DNA from: Mordavella massiliensis
Lineage (GTDB): Bacteria > Bacillota > Clostridia > Lachnospirales > Lachnospiraceae
Assembly: GCF_016901695.1 (NCBI RefSeq)
Contig: NZ_JACJKS010000012.1
Span: 1 to 64,000, forward strand
Direction: 5' to 3'
Length of the DNA stretch: 64,000 nt
The position numbers were made by a program, and so were the translations under genes. Positions 16,039-25,404 of the stretch are shown here, piece after piece (position 1 is the stretch's first letter; each line of letters begins with the position of its first letter). The notes beneath the pieces are model-generated. The model was given only the letters and a program-made list of their open reading frames with translations. It was not told the origin of the DNA and did no database searches.

Positions 16039-17345
16039 TATTCGACCTCCGCCGTATCTACCAATGGAACTGCACCATATTTCCCTGCAAGATATGCCTT
16101 TCTAATGTTATCATTTGTACGAACCGGAAGATCTGTCAGATTAAATAATTCTGAAACCCCATCCTTCTGATTTTTATCAACAAAGTATATTTGATCTTTT
16201 CTTAAGATCTCCATATTTAATAATTCTGTATCATGAGTAGTGAACACCAGTTGTCCCCGCCCCGGATTAGTCTGCGGATTCTGAAACTTCGCAACAACAA
16301 ACTCTACCAGCAGCGGATGCAGATCCTGGTCGATCTCGTCAACAAAAAGGACCCCTCCCCTGCTTAATACCTGTTCTATACCTATTGCCAGCGCCATGAT
16401 CCTTCTTGTACCATCTGACTCATCTGCGAGATCCAGCGGAAACATTGCCGGCAAGCCTGCTTTGGTCAGCCCCCTGTGAAAAGAAAGCGTTTTTAACTCA
16501 TTTACCTGAAATCGTGCCTCTGCCATATCAGACGTGTCCCTTAATGCTTCCACAAATTGCTTTAACGCTTTTACAATTTCAGGAGGAATATCCGAAGGCA
16601 ATTCATCAGCAGCATTCAGAATTTCTCTGTTTTTCACTTCAAATTTCATATCCTCAATGCCTACATCAGCCTGTTTTGCATAGGACACCACTGCTTTCAG
16701 CATATGCGGATTATGAGCATGTTCTAATAATTGCTGCGGGATATCCATATAATCTTTTGAAAAGAAAACATCATCACGAAACCATTTCATAGCACCAATA
16801 CAGGGCTGATAATTCATGACACATGCAATCGAAAAAAACAGCTGATTCGGACCAACTGCTTCCGCAATCAATTCTTTTTTTTTGCGCTCACTATTTGCCG
16901 GAAAGGAGAAATCCTGTCCTTCCCTAAAGAAAACCTCTGACTTCTGTCCTTTAGGCGAAGCGTACAGATACTCTGTTTCTATCTTTTCTCTGGTAGCTGA
17001 AAAACCATAAATATACTTTACGCCATCCTGCGTATATTCATATTCAAACCCGGTAGGCATATCTTTAGAATAATCATTCAAGGTAAATGCATTCACCGGC
17101 ACCTCTGCACTCTCATGCTGTGTCCTCTGTGCATTGCGGACAAACTGAACCCCCAGCCAGAACGCCCGGATCACATTGCTTTTTCCGCCGCCGTTTTTTC
17201 CAAAAACAGCTGCTGCCGGCAAAAGCCCTTTTCTCTTATACGGAAGTAAGCAGCTCCGGTATTCTGCATTCCCTTTGGCCTCCAAAGACAACACATTTTT
17301 ATCACGGAAAGAGCGATAATTATAAAATTCAAATCGGATCAGCAT
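16038..17345 (-). CDS. RloA-like AAA/ABC-type ATPase of a defence pair
   Basis: A 435-aa ATPase of the AAA_15/AAA_21 (SMC-like head) group. Walker A is AVFGKNGGGKSNVIRAF (about 45-61). The ABC-type signature region is LADESDGTRRIMALAIGIEQ, Walker B is GVLFVDEIDQDLHPLLVEF, and the switch His is in LVFTTHDTELL. It probably senses phage or DNA structures and controls the RloB partner. No other defence gene (restriction-modification, CRISPR, retron) is next to it. There is no strong promoter in the 379 bp upstream, which are full of decayed small genes. Confidence 0.85.
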   Translation of the reverse strand: MLIRFEFYNYRSFRDKNVLSLEAKGNAEYRSCLLPYKRKGLLPAAAVFGKNGGGKSNVIRAFWLGVQFVRNAQRTQHESAEVPVNAFTLNDYSKDMPTGFEYEYTQDGVKYIYGFSATREKIETEYLYASPKGQKSEVFFREGQDFSFPANSERKKKELIAEAVGPNQLFFSIACVMNYQPCIGAMKWFRDDVFFSKDYMDIPQQLLEHAHNPHMLKAVVSYAKQADVGIEDMKFEVKNREILNAADELPSDIPPEIVKALKQFVEALRDTSDMAEARFQVNELKTLSFHRGLTKAGLPAMFPLDLADESDGTRRIMALAIGIEQVLSRGGVLFVDEIDQDLHPLLVEFVVAKFQNPQTNPGRGQLVFTTHDTELLNMEILRKDQIYFVDKNQKDGVSELFNLTDLPVRTNDNIRKAYLAGKYGAVPLVDTAEVE

Positions 17346-17416
17346 AATTCTATTCCTCCTATGTTACATAGTATAACCATAGTTTGATAGAAATACAATC
17401 GTTTTTGTTCTATTTT

Positions 17417-17494
17417 TTAATTATTTTTACCGAATTTCAATTCATATTCCTGCTTTAGTTCTTCCGCCAGGTACTCATCACTCATACAATGCAT
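17417..17494 (-). pseudogene. Remnant small ORF (25 aa)
   Basis: Reads MHCMSDEYLAEELKQEYELK and four more residues before TAA. It starts 1 bp after the TGA of the next remnant, as if the two once formed coupled genes. No family can be named from 25 residues. Part of a decayed cluster between the RloAB pair and the polysaccharide locus. Confidence 0.35.
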
Positions 17495-17495
17495 A

Positions 17496-17606
17496 TCAGA
17501 AACCCTGTTCCGCATTTACGCCAAGTTCTTTTGCAACATTTTCAACACAAAACACAGCGAATTCCAGTTCTCTGGCGTTTTTAATTGTTCCTTCCGTATT
17601 GTTCAG
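17496..17606 (-). pseudogene. Remnant resembling DUF3791-type small protein
   Basis: The open stretch contains RELEFAVFCVENVAKELGVN before TGA, the kind of helix seen in small DUF3791-like proteins of Lachnospiraceae, which often occur in clusters with DUF3990 genes. There is no start codon with a ribosome site and the N-terminus is missing. Assigned by eye from a short match. Confidence 0.4.
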
Positions 17607-17633
17607 TTATATTATAAAAATCACTCTTTCAAC

Positions 17634-17727
17634 TCAAAGGTCAAACAAAAAAGCTTCTACTCCGCCATCTGAAATTTCGTAAAAATTTCGAGCATACTCG
17701 CAAACATCTTTGACAGCCTCTTTACTA
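17634..17727 (-). pseudogene. Remnant gene fragment (C-terminal piece)
   Basis: Open stretch SSKEAVKDVCEYARNFYEIS, ending with EAFLFDL before TGA. It looks like the true C-terminus of a small protein, cut at its 5' side where the membrane-protein gene ends (17725). Family unknown. It is probably part of the same eroded small-gene cluster. Confidence 0.35.
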
Positions 17728-18324
17728 CTTAAACACTTTCGCCAGCCACTTAATAAATAAAATCACATACACAGCAAAAATAGCTGTCACGACAAATGTT
17801 TCCACGTCAAACCGATGCGTAATTGTCCGAAGTGCCAGTGTACCCTCTATTTCTTCGCCTCTTACAGTAAAGTTCGTATCTTCTTGTACTCCCGGCACAT
17901 CATATACAATGACAGTCCCGTCATCCATACTCTGACTAACCGTAAATTCCAGTGTGTATTCCTGGCCTTTACAGCCACTAATCCGATCAAACTTCAAAGC
18001 GAAATATTTCCCGGACTGCAAATCTTCTAGTGACATCTTACCCGAAGTCACTTTCTGTCCTTCATTATCCTTCAACATATAGGATACTTCTTTTTCTGCC
18101 GCCCCCCCTGTCACTGATATTTTAATATTAATGCCATCCAGGAAATCTTCTTCGGAAACAAAAGATTGTGTCAGCGTATCTCCTTTTGCAAGTTCAACAG
18201 ATATATATTCGCTGGAGTCTATCTCCCGGTCATAGATGCTGTGATTTTTATCGACAACTGCATATAAACATATACACGCTATTAATATTAAGGCAAATAT
18301 AATCCATCCTATTTTTCTCTTCAT
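17725..18324 (-). CDS. Unknown bitopic envelope protein in the polysaccharide locus
   Basis: I do not recognise a family. The 199-aa protein has an N-terminal membrane helix (KIGWIIFALILIACICLYAV), an extracytoplasmic domain of about 120 residues rich in beta-strand pattern (residues about 35-160), and a second C-terminal membrane helix (TFVVTAIFAVYVILFIKWL) followed by a basic end. The pattern resembles small wall-glycan locus proteins whose jelly-roll-like domain faces outward. It begins 24 bp after the Wzt-like ATPase gene and is the last gene of the locus, so it may assist export or attachment of the polymer. Confidence 0.6.
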   Translation of the reverse strand: MKRKIGWIIFALILIACICLYAVVDKNHSIYDREIDSSEYISVELAKGDTLTQSFVSEEDFLDGINIKISVTGGAAEKEVSYMLKDNEGQKVTSGKMSLEDLQSGKYFALKFDRISGCKGQEYTLEFTVSQSMDDGTVIVYDVPGVQEDTNFTVRGEEIEGTLALRTITHRFDVETFVVTAIFAVYVILFIKWLAKVFK

Positions 18325-18348
18325 GCTATATATTACTCCTACCCATAT

Positions 18349-19086
18349 TTAATATGCAGTTCTGTAAATTTCCGCAATTTCTTTACATTCACCAAACATC
18401 TTCACATTCCCATGTTCCAGCCAGACAGCTTTATTACACAAGCCTTCCACTTGTTCGATACTATGCGAGACAAACAGAAGTGTCGTTCCTCTTTCCAGCA
18501 TCTCGCCAATCCGTTTATGACACTTTTCCTGAAAACGGAAATCTCCTACTGACAAAACTTCATCACAGATCAGTATATCCGGTGTCCCAATCGTTGCAAT
18601 TGCAAAAGCTAGCCGGGCAATCATACCAGAGGAAAAATTTTTTACCGGTACATCAATAAAATCTTTCAATTCCGAGAACTCTACTATCCCCTCATAATGA
18701 GACTCCATCTCTTCATGCGACCGTCCCATCAGCGCACCGTTCAGAAAGATATTTTCGCTTGCTGTCAGGTCATAATCAAACCCTGCTCCAAGTTCAATTA
18801 GGGGAGCCACCTCCCCCCTAACAGCTACGCTACCCTTTGTAGGCTTCAATACACCGGCTATGATCTTCAACATTGTGCTTTTTCCACTACCATTCAGTCC
18901 GATCAACCCCAGTGCATCACCCTTTTGGATTTGAAAAGACACATCCTTGAGCGCCCAGAACTCATTTGTAGAAATCTGGCTCTTCAGCGTCTTAATAAAG
19001 TATTCCTTTAGGCTGTCCACCTTTTCTGAAGCCAACCGAAACCGCATAGATACATGATCCACACTGATAATATCCATGTTCTCCAT
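18349..19086 (-). CDS. Polysaccharide ABC exporter, ATPase subunit (Wzt/TagH/GacE-like)
   Basis: Energises export of undecaprenyl-linked polysaccharide across the membrane together with the permease encoded next to it. Walker A is GLNGSGKSTMLKIIAG and the signature region KNFSSGMIARLAFAIAT. Walker B is DILICDEVLSVGD and the H-loop is LLFVSHS. At 245 aa it lacks the C-terminal carbohydrate-binding domain of some Wzt proteins. This type exports rhamnans and teichoic acids without terminal-sugar recognition. It starts 19 bp after the permease stop. Confidence 0.92.
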   Translation of the reverse strand: MENMDIISVDHVSMRFRLASEKVDSLKEYFIKTLKSQISTNEFWALKDVSFQIQKGDALGLIGLNGSGKSTMLKIIAGVLKPTKGSVAVRGEVAPLIELGAGFDYDLTASENIFLNGALMGRSHEEMESHYEGIVEFSELKDFIDVPVKNFSSGMIARLAFAIATIGTPDILICDEVLSVGDFRFQEKCHKRIGEMLERGTTLLFVSHSIEQVEGLCNKAVWLEHGNVKMFGECKEIAEIYRTAY

Positions 19087-19105
19087 CCTACTTCTCCTCG
19101 TATAC

Positions 19106-19888
19106 CTATATATCCAGAATAAACGTATCCTGTCTCTTATAAAATACGTAAAGCCCTGCCGCCATAACTAAGAGCACTTCTGCTGCCGCCAGCAGTACAG
19201 ATGTAATTGATGGCACTGCATTATTCATCATTACATCCCGAAACATTATCAAAATATTCGTAATCGGATTTAGCAGCACAATCTTCTCCAACCATTCCGG
19301 CAATATCGACATAGGATAGATCACCGGCGTAAGATACATCAATGCAGTTACAAATACGGAATACAGATGCATAATATCTCTGAACTTCACCGTCACCGCT
19401 GCCAGCAGGATACCAACCCCCAGTGAAAAGAATACAATAAAAAACAGTGGGATTGGTACCAACAATACTGTATAGTGAAGTTCCACTCGCATGGCCAGCA
19501 TTACAAAAATCAACGCAGTAAAGGATGCTAGGAGGTTAATAGAACTGGAAAAAACACGCGACAGTACAAACACATACTTTGGCACATATATTTTCTTGAT
19601 CAGCGGTCCATTGTCAATGATCGCACCCATCGCACTAGTAGTCGCTTCATTATAGAAATTGAAGATCAACTGTCCGCTCAGCAGATATACAGGAAAATAC
19701 TCTATATCAAATTTAAACAGGTTTGAAAACACTACAGACAAAACAACCATCATAAATAAAGGATTCAGGATTGTCCAAAATACACCCAAAATAGATTTCC
19801 TATATTTTGTTTTAATATCCCTTGTTATCAACTCATGTAACAGGGGCCTAAATTTAATAAAATTGCTAATATATATCGGCACAACCAA
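19106..19888 (-). CDS. Polysaccharide ABC exporter, permease subunit (Wzm/TagG/GacD-like)
   Basis: An ABC-2 type permease of 260 aa with an amphipathic N-terminus (LLHELITRDIKTKYRKSILG, the interface motif of this family) and about six membrane helices. VFWTILNPLFMMVVLSVVF is typical. Together with the downstream ATPase it forms the exporter for a complete polysaccharide chain made in the cytoplasm, as in the streptococcal rhamnan pathway. Confidence 0.92.
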   Translation of the reverse strand: MVVPIYISNFIKFRPLLHELITRDIKTKYRKSILGVFWTILNPLFMMVVLSVVFSNLFKFDIEYFPVYLLSGQLIFNFYNEATTSAMGAIIDNGPLIKKIYVPKYVFVLSRVFSSSINLLASFTALIFVMLAMRVELHYTVLLVPIPLFFIVFFSLGVGILLAAVTVKFRDIMHLYSVFVTALMYLTPVIYPMSILPEWLEKIVLLNPITNILIMFRDVMMNNAVPSITSVLLAAAEVLLVMAAGLYVFYKRQDTFILDI

Positions 19889-19922
19889 CCTCCGTAATTA
19901 TATTACTTGCCCAATCAAATTA

Positions 19923-22121
19923 TTACCTTTCTTTACATCCATATGCTTCTAACACATCGTTCCGTATATTATTCCAGTCCCGCTCCTTAGCCGTTTTAAG
20001 CCCTTCTTCGTAAAGCTTATTTCTGAGGTCTTCATCACTGCATATTCTCTTGATTGCATTAACACCTTCCAAAATATCTCCCTGATGATATAGCAGACAG
20101 TTCTTTTCATTTGTCAATATCTCTTTGTTTCCTCCGTTAGGAATTGCAACAACAAATCCACCCGTTGCCATCATTTCTAACGGCGGATACGAAAAGCTTT
20201 CCAGTGTACTAGTTTTCAAAAGGATATGACAACTCCGATAAATATCTCCCACTTCCTCAAACGGAACTTTATGGTAGAACTCATCTACATCGTACCAATC
20301 CTTTGGCTCTGCATTATATGACATGTAACATATTTCATATTTATTTTTATCTAATTGATTTGTAATTTGAAAACTTTCATCAACATTTTTATATGCTACT
20401 CCGCAATCTCCTTCAATCAATATACGAACCTTCCCAGAAAAATCTCGTTTTATGGGCCAATAATCTTTTACATGCATCCCATTCCTTATATATCTTGCCT
20501 TTTTGTCGTATTTTTCTTGTAACCACTTCTCACACCATTTTGAAATAGTTACAAACCTAACCTCGGATTTTGGCGAATACATTTCATTTGCTTCAAGCCG
20601 AAACGGGCTACCTGGTTCATACATATCCGGCTCAAACCCTTGAACTAAATAATATCTCTCTTTTATGTTGCAATTTCCTTCTAAAAACCGCACTGTAAAC
20701 CACATAGTAGCTACTACTTTATCCAGAGAACCAGTAATTGTATATTTTCTACTTGCTATAACAGGCAATCGTACACCGTGAAATTTACACCACTCAGAAT
20801 TATCAATATCTGTATTAATAATTGTAACATCATACCCCGCTTTCTTTAACATAACACAGTGTTCCAACGCCACCATGACTCCTCCACTAATATTTAATGC
20901 AGGTAACACAAATGCAATATTAGGAGTAAATAGTTTTTTTACTATGCGTACTAACGGCATCCCTGTATAAAGTGTCAAACAATTCTTTTTACAAAAAGAA
21001 TATGCATTTTCACCTATTCGTTTTCCTATCTCTTCATTTTCAATCAACGTAACAAGCGCTTCATACCATTCCTTTTTATCATTGCACAACAACCCAGTTT
21101 CTTCATGTTTTATCATTCTTTTTAATGCTCCAACATTGCTTGCAACAGTCGGAACACGTACCAACGCAGCCTCCACCCACTTGTTCTCTGATTTAGCCTC
21201 ATTAAAAATATTATTTTGAAGTGGCACAAGATTCACATCTACGGCAGCAATTAAATCTGGCAATTCCTGCCAATTAACAAATTTATGCGCAATAATTCTC
21301 GTTTGAAAACATTTCAATTCATTAGGGATATCCAACAAACCAACAATATGCAACTCTAACTTTGGATATTTTCTCATTAATTTACTAATCACAGGCAAAA
21401 CAAGCTCAAAATCATCATTATGCGTAATACTTCCGCTAAAATAACCTATTGCAAACTTTTCCTTTTTCTGCTTCTGATTCACCCTCTTTTCATATGCCTT
21501 TTCAGATAATTCGTACATTTTTTCTGACGCTACGTTTCTATTGATAAATACATTTGCGTTATACTTTTTTAACTCTTCAGCAAGCCTTTCCGTTGTTGTA
21601 ATTGCAGCATCACACATTTTAAGGACTCTTTGCATGTTCATAACTCCCAAATCATAGTCCTTTTTTTGTTGTTTATCAAATGTATTTAAATATTTTATTT
21701 CATCTGTATACTTTGTATCTATTACTAAATCATCAATATCATAGACCACCCGCTTATTTAAGCTGTGCGCCAGTCGAATAAATTTCTCAATCTTTTCATC
21801 ATATTGACATCTAAAAATAATAAACAATCTATAATTCCGTACAGCATTTAGGTCCAGTTCTACCCAATTTGCCTCATCACACTCGATTCCATTTGCACGC
21901 AATTGTTCCATTTGATGTTGTATTCTGTACCTAGGTGGGTGTGGTAAACTATTATAATCACATCCATTTATAAAAAGTACATCTTTATAAACTCTTCCAT
22001 TATATTTGCGTCTGATATTTTCGACTTTTATATACTCTACTGATTTTTTTGCTACTTGGAAAACCCCTCCTTCTTTAAGTGTCTTTATCGTCTTTTTTCC
22101 AAGTGTTCTAATATCATCCAT
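19923..22121 (-). CDS. Two-part glycosyltransferase, GT4 / WsaF-like rhamnosyltransferase type
   Basis: A 732-aa cytoplasmic enzyme with two GT-B halves. The first (about 45-400) has PPRYRIQHQMEQLRANGIEC, RVVYDIDDLVIDT and a nucleotide-binding end with NKWVEAALVRVPTVASNVGA. The second (about 410-730) opens with AFVLPALNISGGVMVALEHC, followed by YYLVQGFEPDMYEPGSP and ESFSYPPLEMMATGGFVVA, the arrangement seen in WsaF-type rhamnosyltransferases. It likely adds two linkages of the wall polysaccharide backbone or makes repeating disaccharide units. It starts 14 bp after the preceding glycosyltransferase gene. The exact sugar cannot be read from sequence. Confidence 0.8.
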   Translation of the reverse strand: MDDIRTLGKKTIKTLKEGGVFQVAKKSVEYIKVENIRRKYNGRVYKDVLFINGCDYNSLPHPPRYRIQHQMEQLRANGIECDEANWVELDLNAVRNYRLFIIFRCQYDEKIEKFIRLAHSLNKRVVYDIDDLVIDTKYTDEIKYLNTFDKQQKKDYDLGVMNMQRVLKMCDAAITTTERLAEELKKYNANVFINRNVASEKMYELSEKAYEKRVNQKQKKEKFAIGYFSGSITHNDDFELVLPVISKLMRKYPKLELHIVGLLDIPNELKCFQTRIIAHKFVNWQELPDLIAAVDVNLVPLQNNIFNEAKSENKWVEAALVRVPTVASNVGALKRMIKHEETGLLCNDKKEWYEALVTLIENEEIGKRIGENAYSFCKKNCLTLYTGMPLVRIVKKLFTPNIAFVLPALNISGGVMVALEHCVMLKKAGYDVTIINTDIDNSEWCKFHGVRLPVIASRKYTITGSLDKVVATMWFTVRFLEGNCNIKERYYLVQGFEPDMYEPGSPFRLEANEMYSPKSEVRFVTISKWCEKWLQEKYDKKARYIRNGMHVKDYWPIKRDFSGKVRILIEGDCGVAYKNVDESFQITNQLDKNKYEICYMSYNAEPKDWYDVDEFYHKVPFEEVGDIYRSCHILLKTSTLESFSYPPLEMMATGGFVVAIPNGGNKEILTNEKNCLLYHQGDILEGVNAIKRICSDEDLRNKLYEEGLKTAKERDWNNIRNDVLEAYGCKER

Positions 22122-22135
22122 AATTTCATCTCCTT

Positions 22136-23848
22136 CTATACTAATCTAAGCTCATTCCATAACTCATGGTATGTTTCATCATTTCCCATTTCTTCAGGAA
22201 AATCTTCGCATAACTTTTCCGTAATTCTTTTATTGCTCAAACAGAATATTTTACTTTTTTGATAAATTACTTTTGAAAAACTCGTCCATAAAGATACTTT
22301 ATTCATTCTTGCACCACGAAGACAAAATTCTACCTCTTCTAAACCGGTGTACTTGTCTGAAAAGCCTCCAATTAAGCTCCAGGTTTCTTTTTTAAACATC
22401 ATACACGCAGAAATAGTAGACATTGTCTTTCGAACATGGCATAACAGTGCTTCGTACCCAATATCATTAGACATATTATGCTGGCATAAAAGTACCAATT
22501 TTCTATAATAGCTTAATCCTGCATATGCAATTGTCTGATCTCGATAACATATCTTAGGACCGACAGTACAGACATCTTCTTTTTGAGCCAACATAACCAT
22601 TGAAGAAATCCAATTTTTAGTTTGTGGTCTACAATTACTATTTAGCAAAAGAATATATTTTCCTGTTGCCTTATCTGTACCTAAATTCCACATTATACTT
22701 CTTGAAAATTCATAAACATTTCCAAGATTAATTAACGTTATACGACTATCATTTATACTCACTTTATACTTGCACCAATAAATTATTTCCATACAAGGAT
22801 ATTCTGTGTTAGACGAAATCTTTTCTATACAGTTAGTAATTTCTTGTTTATCTTGTGTATTATAAATGATAATAGAAACTCTATCATAAGCAAACCTATA
22901 ATTTACATTATACAGCGTTTGAAACGGGGGGGCGCTATATACCTCTCCTGGCTCTTTATTTCTCTGAAGTTGAGCTTCGACAGCACGAAGCCCTGCATCC
23001 ACTGCATATGGCTTTACTCCAATATTTAACGATACCGAATTCTCATGGATTCTCCAATAATATAAGACTTTTGGTATATGTACAATTTTATTTGCCTTTT
23101 CTGTAAGTCGCAATACCATATCATGATCTTGACTTCCATCATATTCTGTTCTATATAAATCCTTTTCACCTTGTAGTAAACATTTATTAAATACCGTAAA
23201 ATGGCATATGTAATTATGTGCTCGCAAATCATATTTACTAAATCCTGGTTTCAAATTAAAGGCTAAAGGATTCACAATATGTTCTATATTATCTTTGAAC
23301 TTCACTTCATCCGTATAAATAAAATCAGCTTTTTCTCGCTCAATCACACGTACGATTTCATACAGAGCCGATGGATGTAAAATATCGTCATGATCTAATA
23401 GGCCCAAATAATCACCCGATGCCAATTTCAAGCACTCATTTGTATTGTGGGAAATCCCTAAATTTTCATCTAATTTCTTATATACTATTCTTGAATCTTT
23501 TTTGCGCCATTTTTCACATATTTCATTTACATATTTATGATTCTCATCACTGCCATCAGCAAAACATAATTCCCAATTAGAATATGTTTGATTTTGTAAT
23601 GATTGTATTAACTCAACTAAGTAATTTGAAGGAGTGTTATATAATGGCGTAATTATACTTATTTTAATATTATTATTAAAAATAGTTTTTCTTTGAGTAT
23701 TTAACACATGTTTATCAACAAGATGTATAGTTTGAATTTTACTTTCAGCTATAGACTTATTATATTTCTTATTACTTATTTGCCTTATAAGAGAACATAT
23801 ACCATATCTAAATAATATTTCTAAAGCAACTAGACATCTTTTCAGCAT
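22136..23848 (-). CDS. Double GT2 glycosyltransferase, second half lacking a clear DxD
   Basis: A 570-aa protein with two GT-A (family 2) domains. The first (about 63-280) is complete: KISIITPLYNTPSNYLVELI, WELCFADGSD and the DxD-type DYLGLLDHDDILHP. The second (about 320-550) follows the same fold (VSIIIYNTQDKQEI) but has LLLNSNCRPQTKNW where a metal-binding DxD is expected, so it may be inactive or metal-independent. Double GT2 proteins are common in rhamnan synthesis. It is in line with the other locus genes and has a good GGAGG site before its ATG. Confidence 0.8.
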   Translation of the reverse strand: MLKRCLVALEILFRYGICSLIRQISNKKYNKSIAESKIQTIHLVDKHVLNTQRKTIFNNNIKISIITPLYNTPSNYLVELIQSLQNQTYSNWELCFADGSDENHKYVNEICEKWRKKDSRIVYKKLDENLGISHNTNECLKLASGDYLGLLDHDDILHPSALYEIVRVIEREKADFIYTDEVKFKDNIEHIVNPLAFNLKPGFSKYDLRAHNYICHFTVFNKCLLQGEKDLYRTEYDGSQDHDMVLRLTEKANKIVHIPKVLYYWRIHENSVSLNIGVKPYAVDAGLRAVEAQLQRNKEPGEVYSAPPFQTLYNVNYRFAYDRVSIIIYNTQDKQEITNCIEKISSNTEYPCMEIIYWCKYKVSINDSRITLINLGNVYEFSRSIMWNLGTDKATGKYILLLNSNCRPQTKNWISSMVMLAQKEDVCTVGPKICYRDQTIAYAGLSYYRKLVLLCQHNMSNDIGYEALLCHVRKTMSTISACMMFKKETWSLIGGFSDKYTGLEEVEFCLRGARMNKVSLWTSFSKVIYQKSKIFCLSNKRITEKLCEDFPEEMGNDETYHELWNELRLV

Positions 23849-23890
23849 ATGTTATCACACCTCCTGCCATCATTGTTCCAGCCAGTTCTT

Positions 23891-25327
23891 TTATGAAATC
23901 CAATATCTTAGTATAACAGTTGTTACCGAAACAATCAATGTTAATATAGATAAAAGAACACCATTTTCAACTAACACAACTCCACACATTTTTATCAGCT
24001 TTCTTCGTCGCAAAAAACTATTTCCTAGCACAAGAACTGCCACTGGCAAAAAAGGAATGAAATATCTTCCCTGAACTCCTTCAATAGTTTTAGCGCCAAC
24101 GCCGAAAATAAGAGGAGTCCAATAAATATACATCGCAAGAAAAGCCCCCACAACTCCTATTATAGTTGATACAAAAACAGCTATTTTATGATACCACAAA
24201 ACCTTAACATTCGTAAGCGCAAGCTCTGCCAGCGCTACTAATATTGAGATGAAGACAAATAAATAAATCACCAGCGAAATCATAGGAGTATCTACTAAAC
24301 CAAACAGACCTACAGTTGATGATATATAATAATTTCTCCCTGCTTTTATAGTACAATATAATGTATTTGCGAATCCAAAGGGATCTTTAATTACATAATG
24401 CATTTGCTGTTGAGACAACGACATTCCTCCTGTCCCTGCCCCTGTTTGAATTTGAGAAGAAACAATAAAGTCCGGAATTATAGATATTGCCAACTCTAAA
24501 AGAAAAAAAACAGTTAGCGCAAGCGCTACGTTCTTTAGGCTCCTTTTTAGAGAAATATTTTTCTTCTGATATTGATCATAGAGGACAACCACCAAAAGCA
24601 AATATATAGACAGGTATATTATTTTCAATGCCAAAAAAACATATGCTATAATCCCAAAAGCAAGCATATGTTTATACTGCATTGTCACTTTATCATCATA
24701 TAGTAACCAAAAACATAACGCCGCGAAAATAAATGAACACCCAATCAGAAGCATATCATAGGATACGCTGCTAGCCAAGAACAAGGACATTGGCATGCAA
24801 CCAATAATGCAAAATGTAGTTTTTAAAATAGGAGTAATTCTAATTGCTAATGATACAATCACAATATATGATATCAGACTAAAGAAACGGGCAAAGTAGA
24901 GCAAAAACACTACTGATGGGTCTTTTGCAGCCAATGCTGCTACTCCTTTCCCTACCATAATTCCGATCGCAGGAATAATATGCCCAATTGGGCTCGTTGA
25001 CATTGTAGAAAACTGTTGAAATTCTCTATCGTCATAAGTGATAGATTTTTGTTCTTCGGAAATGATCTCAGAATAAGAAAACTTGTAGTCCAAATTTCCT
25101 ATGGATTCTAAAGTACCAGAAATATATTCCTCTATTGATCGTGAAAGATAAAAGCCTTTTTCACCATTAACAACAGCAGGATATAGTTGTCCTTCTGCTA
25201 TTACATAGGCCTTTTTAAAATGACTATCTTCATCCGGTGATTGAAATGGCGGTATTAGTATCACAAACAAAATACCAAAAATCAATGATAAATATACAAA
25301 TTTTCTAATTATTGAAATCTCTTTCAT
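23891..25327 (-). CDS. DUF2142 multi-spanning GT-C-like glycosyltransferase (GacL-like role)
   Basis: A 478-aa protein with about eleven membrane helices. Just after the first helix comes an outward loop with PPFQSPDEDSHFKKAYV. Acidic residues at this place are the usual catalytic position of GT-C enzymes that use polyprenyl-phosphate sugars. It is encoded after the polyprenyl-phosphate glycosyltransferase and the DUF2304 protein. By analogy with the streptococcal GacI/J/L set, it would transfer the lipid-linked sugar to the exported polymer on the outer face. Its ATG overlaps the stop of a 14-codon leader ORF. The GT-C assignment is inference from fold pattern and context. Confidence 0.7.
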   Translation of the reverse strand: MKEISIIRKFVYLSLIFGILFVILIPPFQSPDEDSHFKKAYVIAEGQLYPAVVNGEKGFYLSRSIEEYISGTLESIGNLDYKFSYSEIISEEQKSITYDDREFQQFSTMSTSPIGHIIPAIGIMVGKGVAALAAKDPSVVFLLYFARFFSLISYIVIVSLAIRITPILKTTFCIIGCMPMSLFLASSVSYDMLLIGCSFIFAALCFWLLYDDKVTMQYKHMLAFGIIAYVFLALKIIYLSIYLLLVVVLYDQYQKKNISLKRSLKNVALALTVFFLLELAISIIPDFIVSSQIQTGAGTGGMSLSQQQMHYVIKDPFGFANTLYCTIKAGRNYYISSTVGLFGLVDTPMISLVIYLFVFISILVALAELALTNVKVLWYHKIAVFVSTIIGVVGAFLAMYIYWTPLIFGVGAKTIEGVQGRYFIPFLPVAVLVLGNSFLRRRKLIKMCGVVLVENGVLLSILTLIVSVTTVILRYWIS

Positions 25328-25368
25328 ATAGTTATCTTTGATGATGTTTGCATAAAAAGCAACATCAT
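25324..25368 (-). other. 14-codon leader ORF overlapping the DUF2142 start, inside a hairpin
   Basis: ATG at 25368 with AAGGAAGGAAGT upstream, reading MMLLFMQTSSKITI, with TGA overlapping the DUF2142 ATG (ATGA). The first codons form one arm of a hairpin, GTATGATGTTGC / GCAAACATCATC (25340-25369). The leader resembles the first codons of the GT2 gene at 27324 (MMFCFCKTSYKRIMM), including its hairpin, so the two leaders look related by descent. It could serve translational coupling. Confidence 0.4.
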
Positions 25369-25404
25369 ACTTCCTTCCTTTTCTATTAATATAACATTTG
25401 TACT

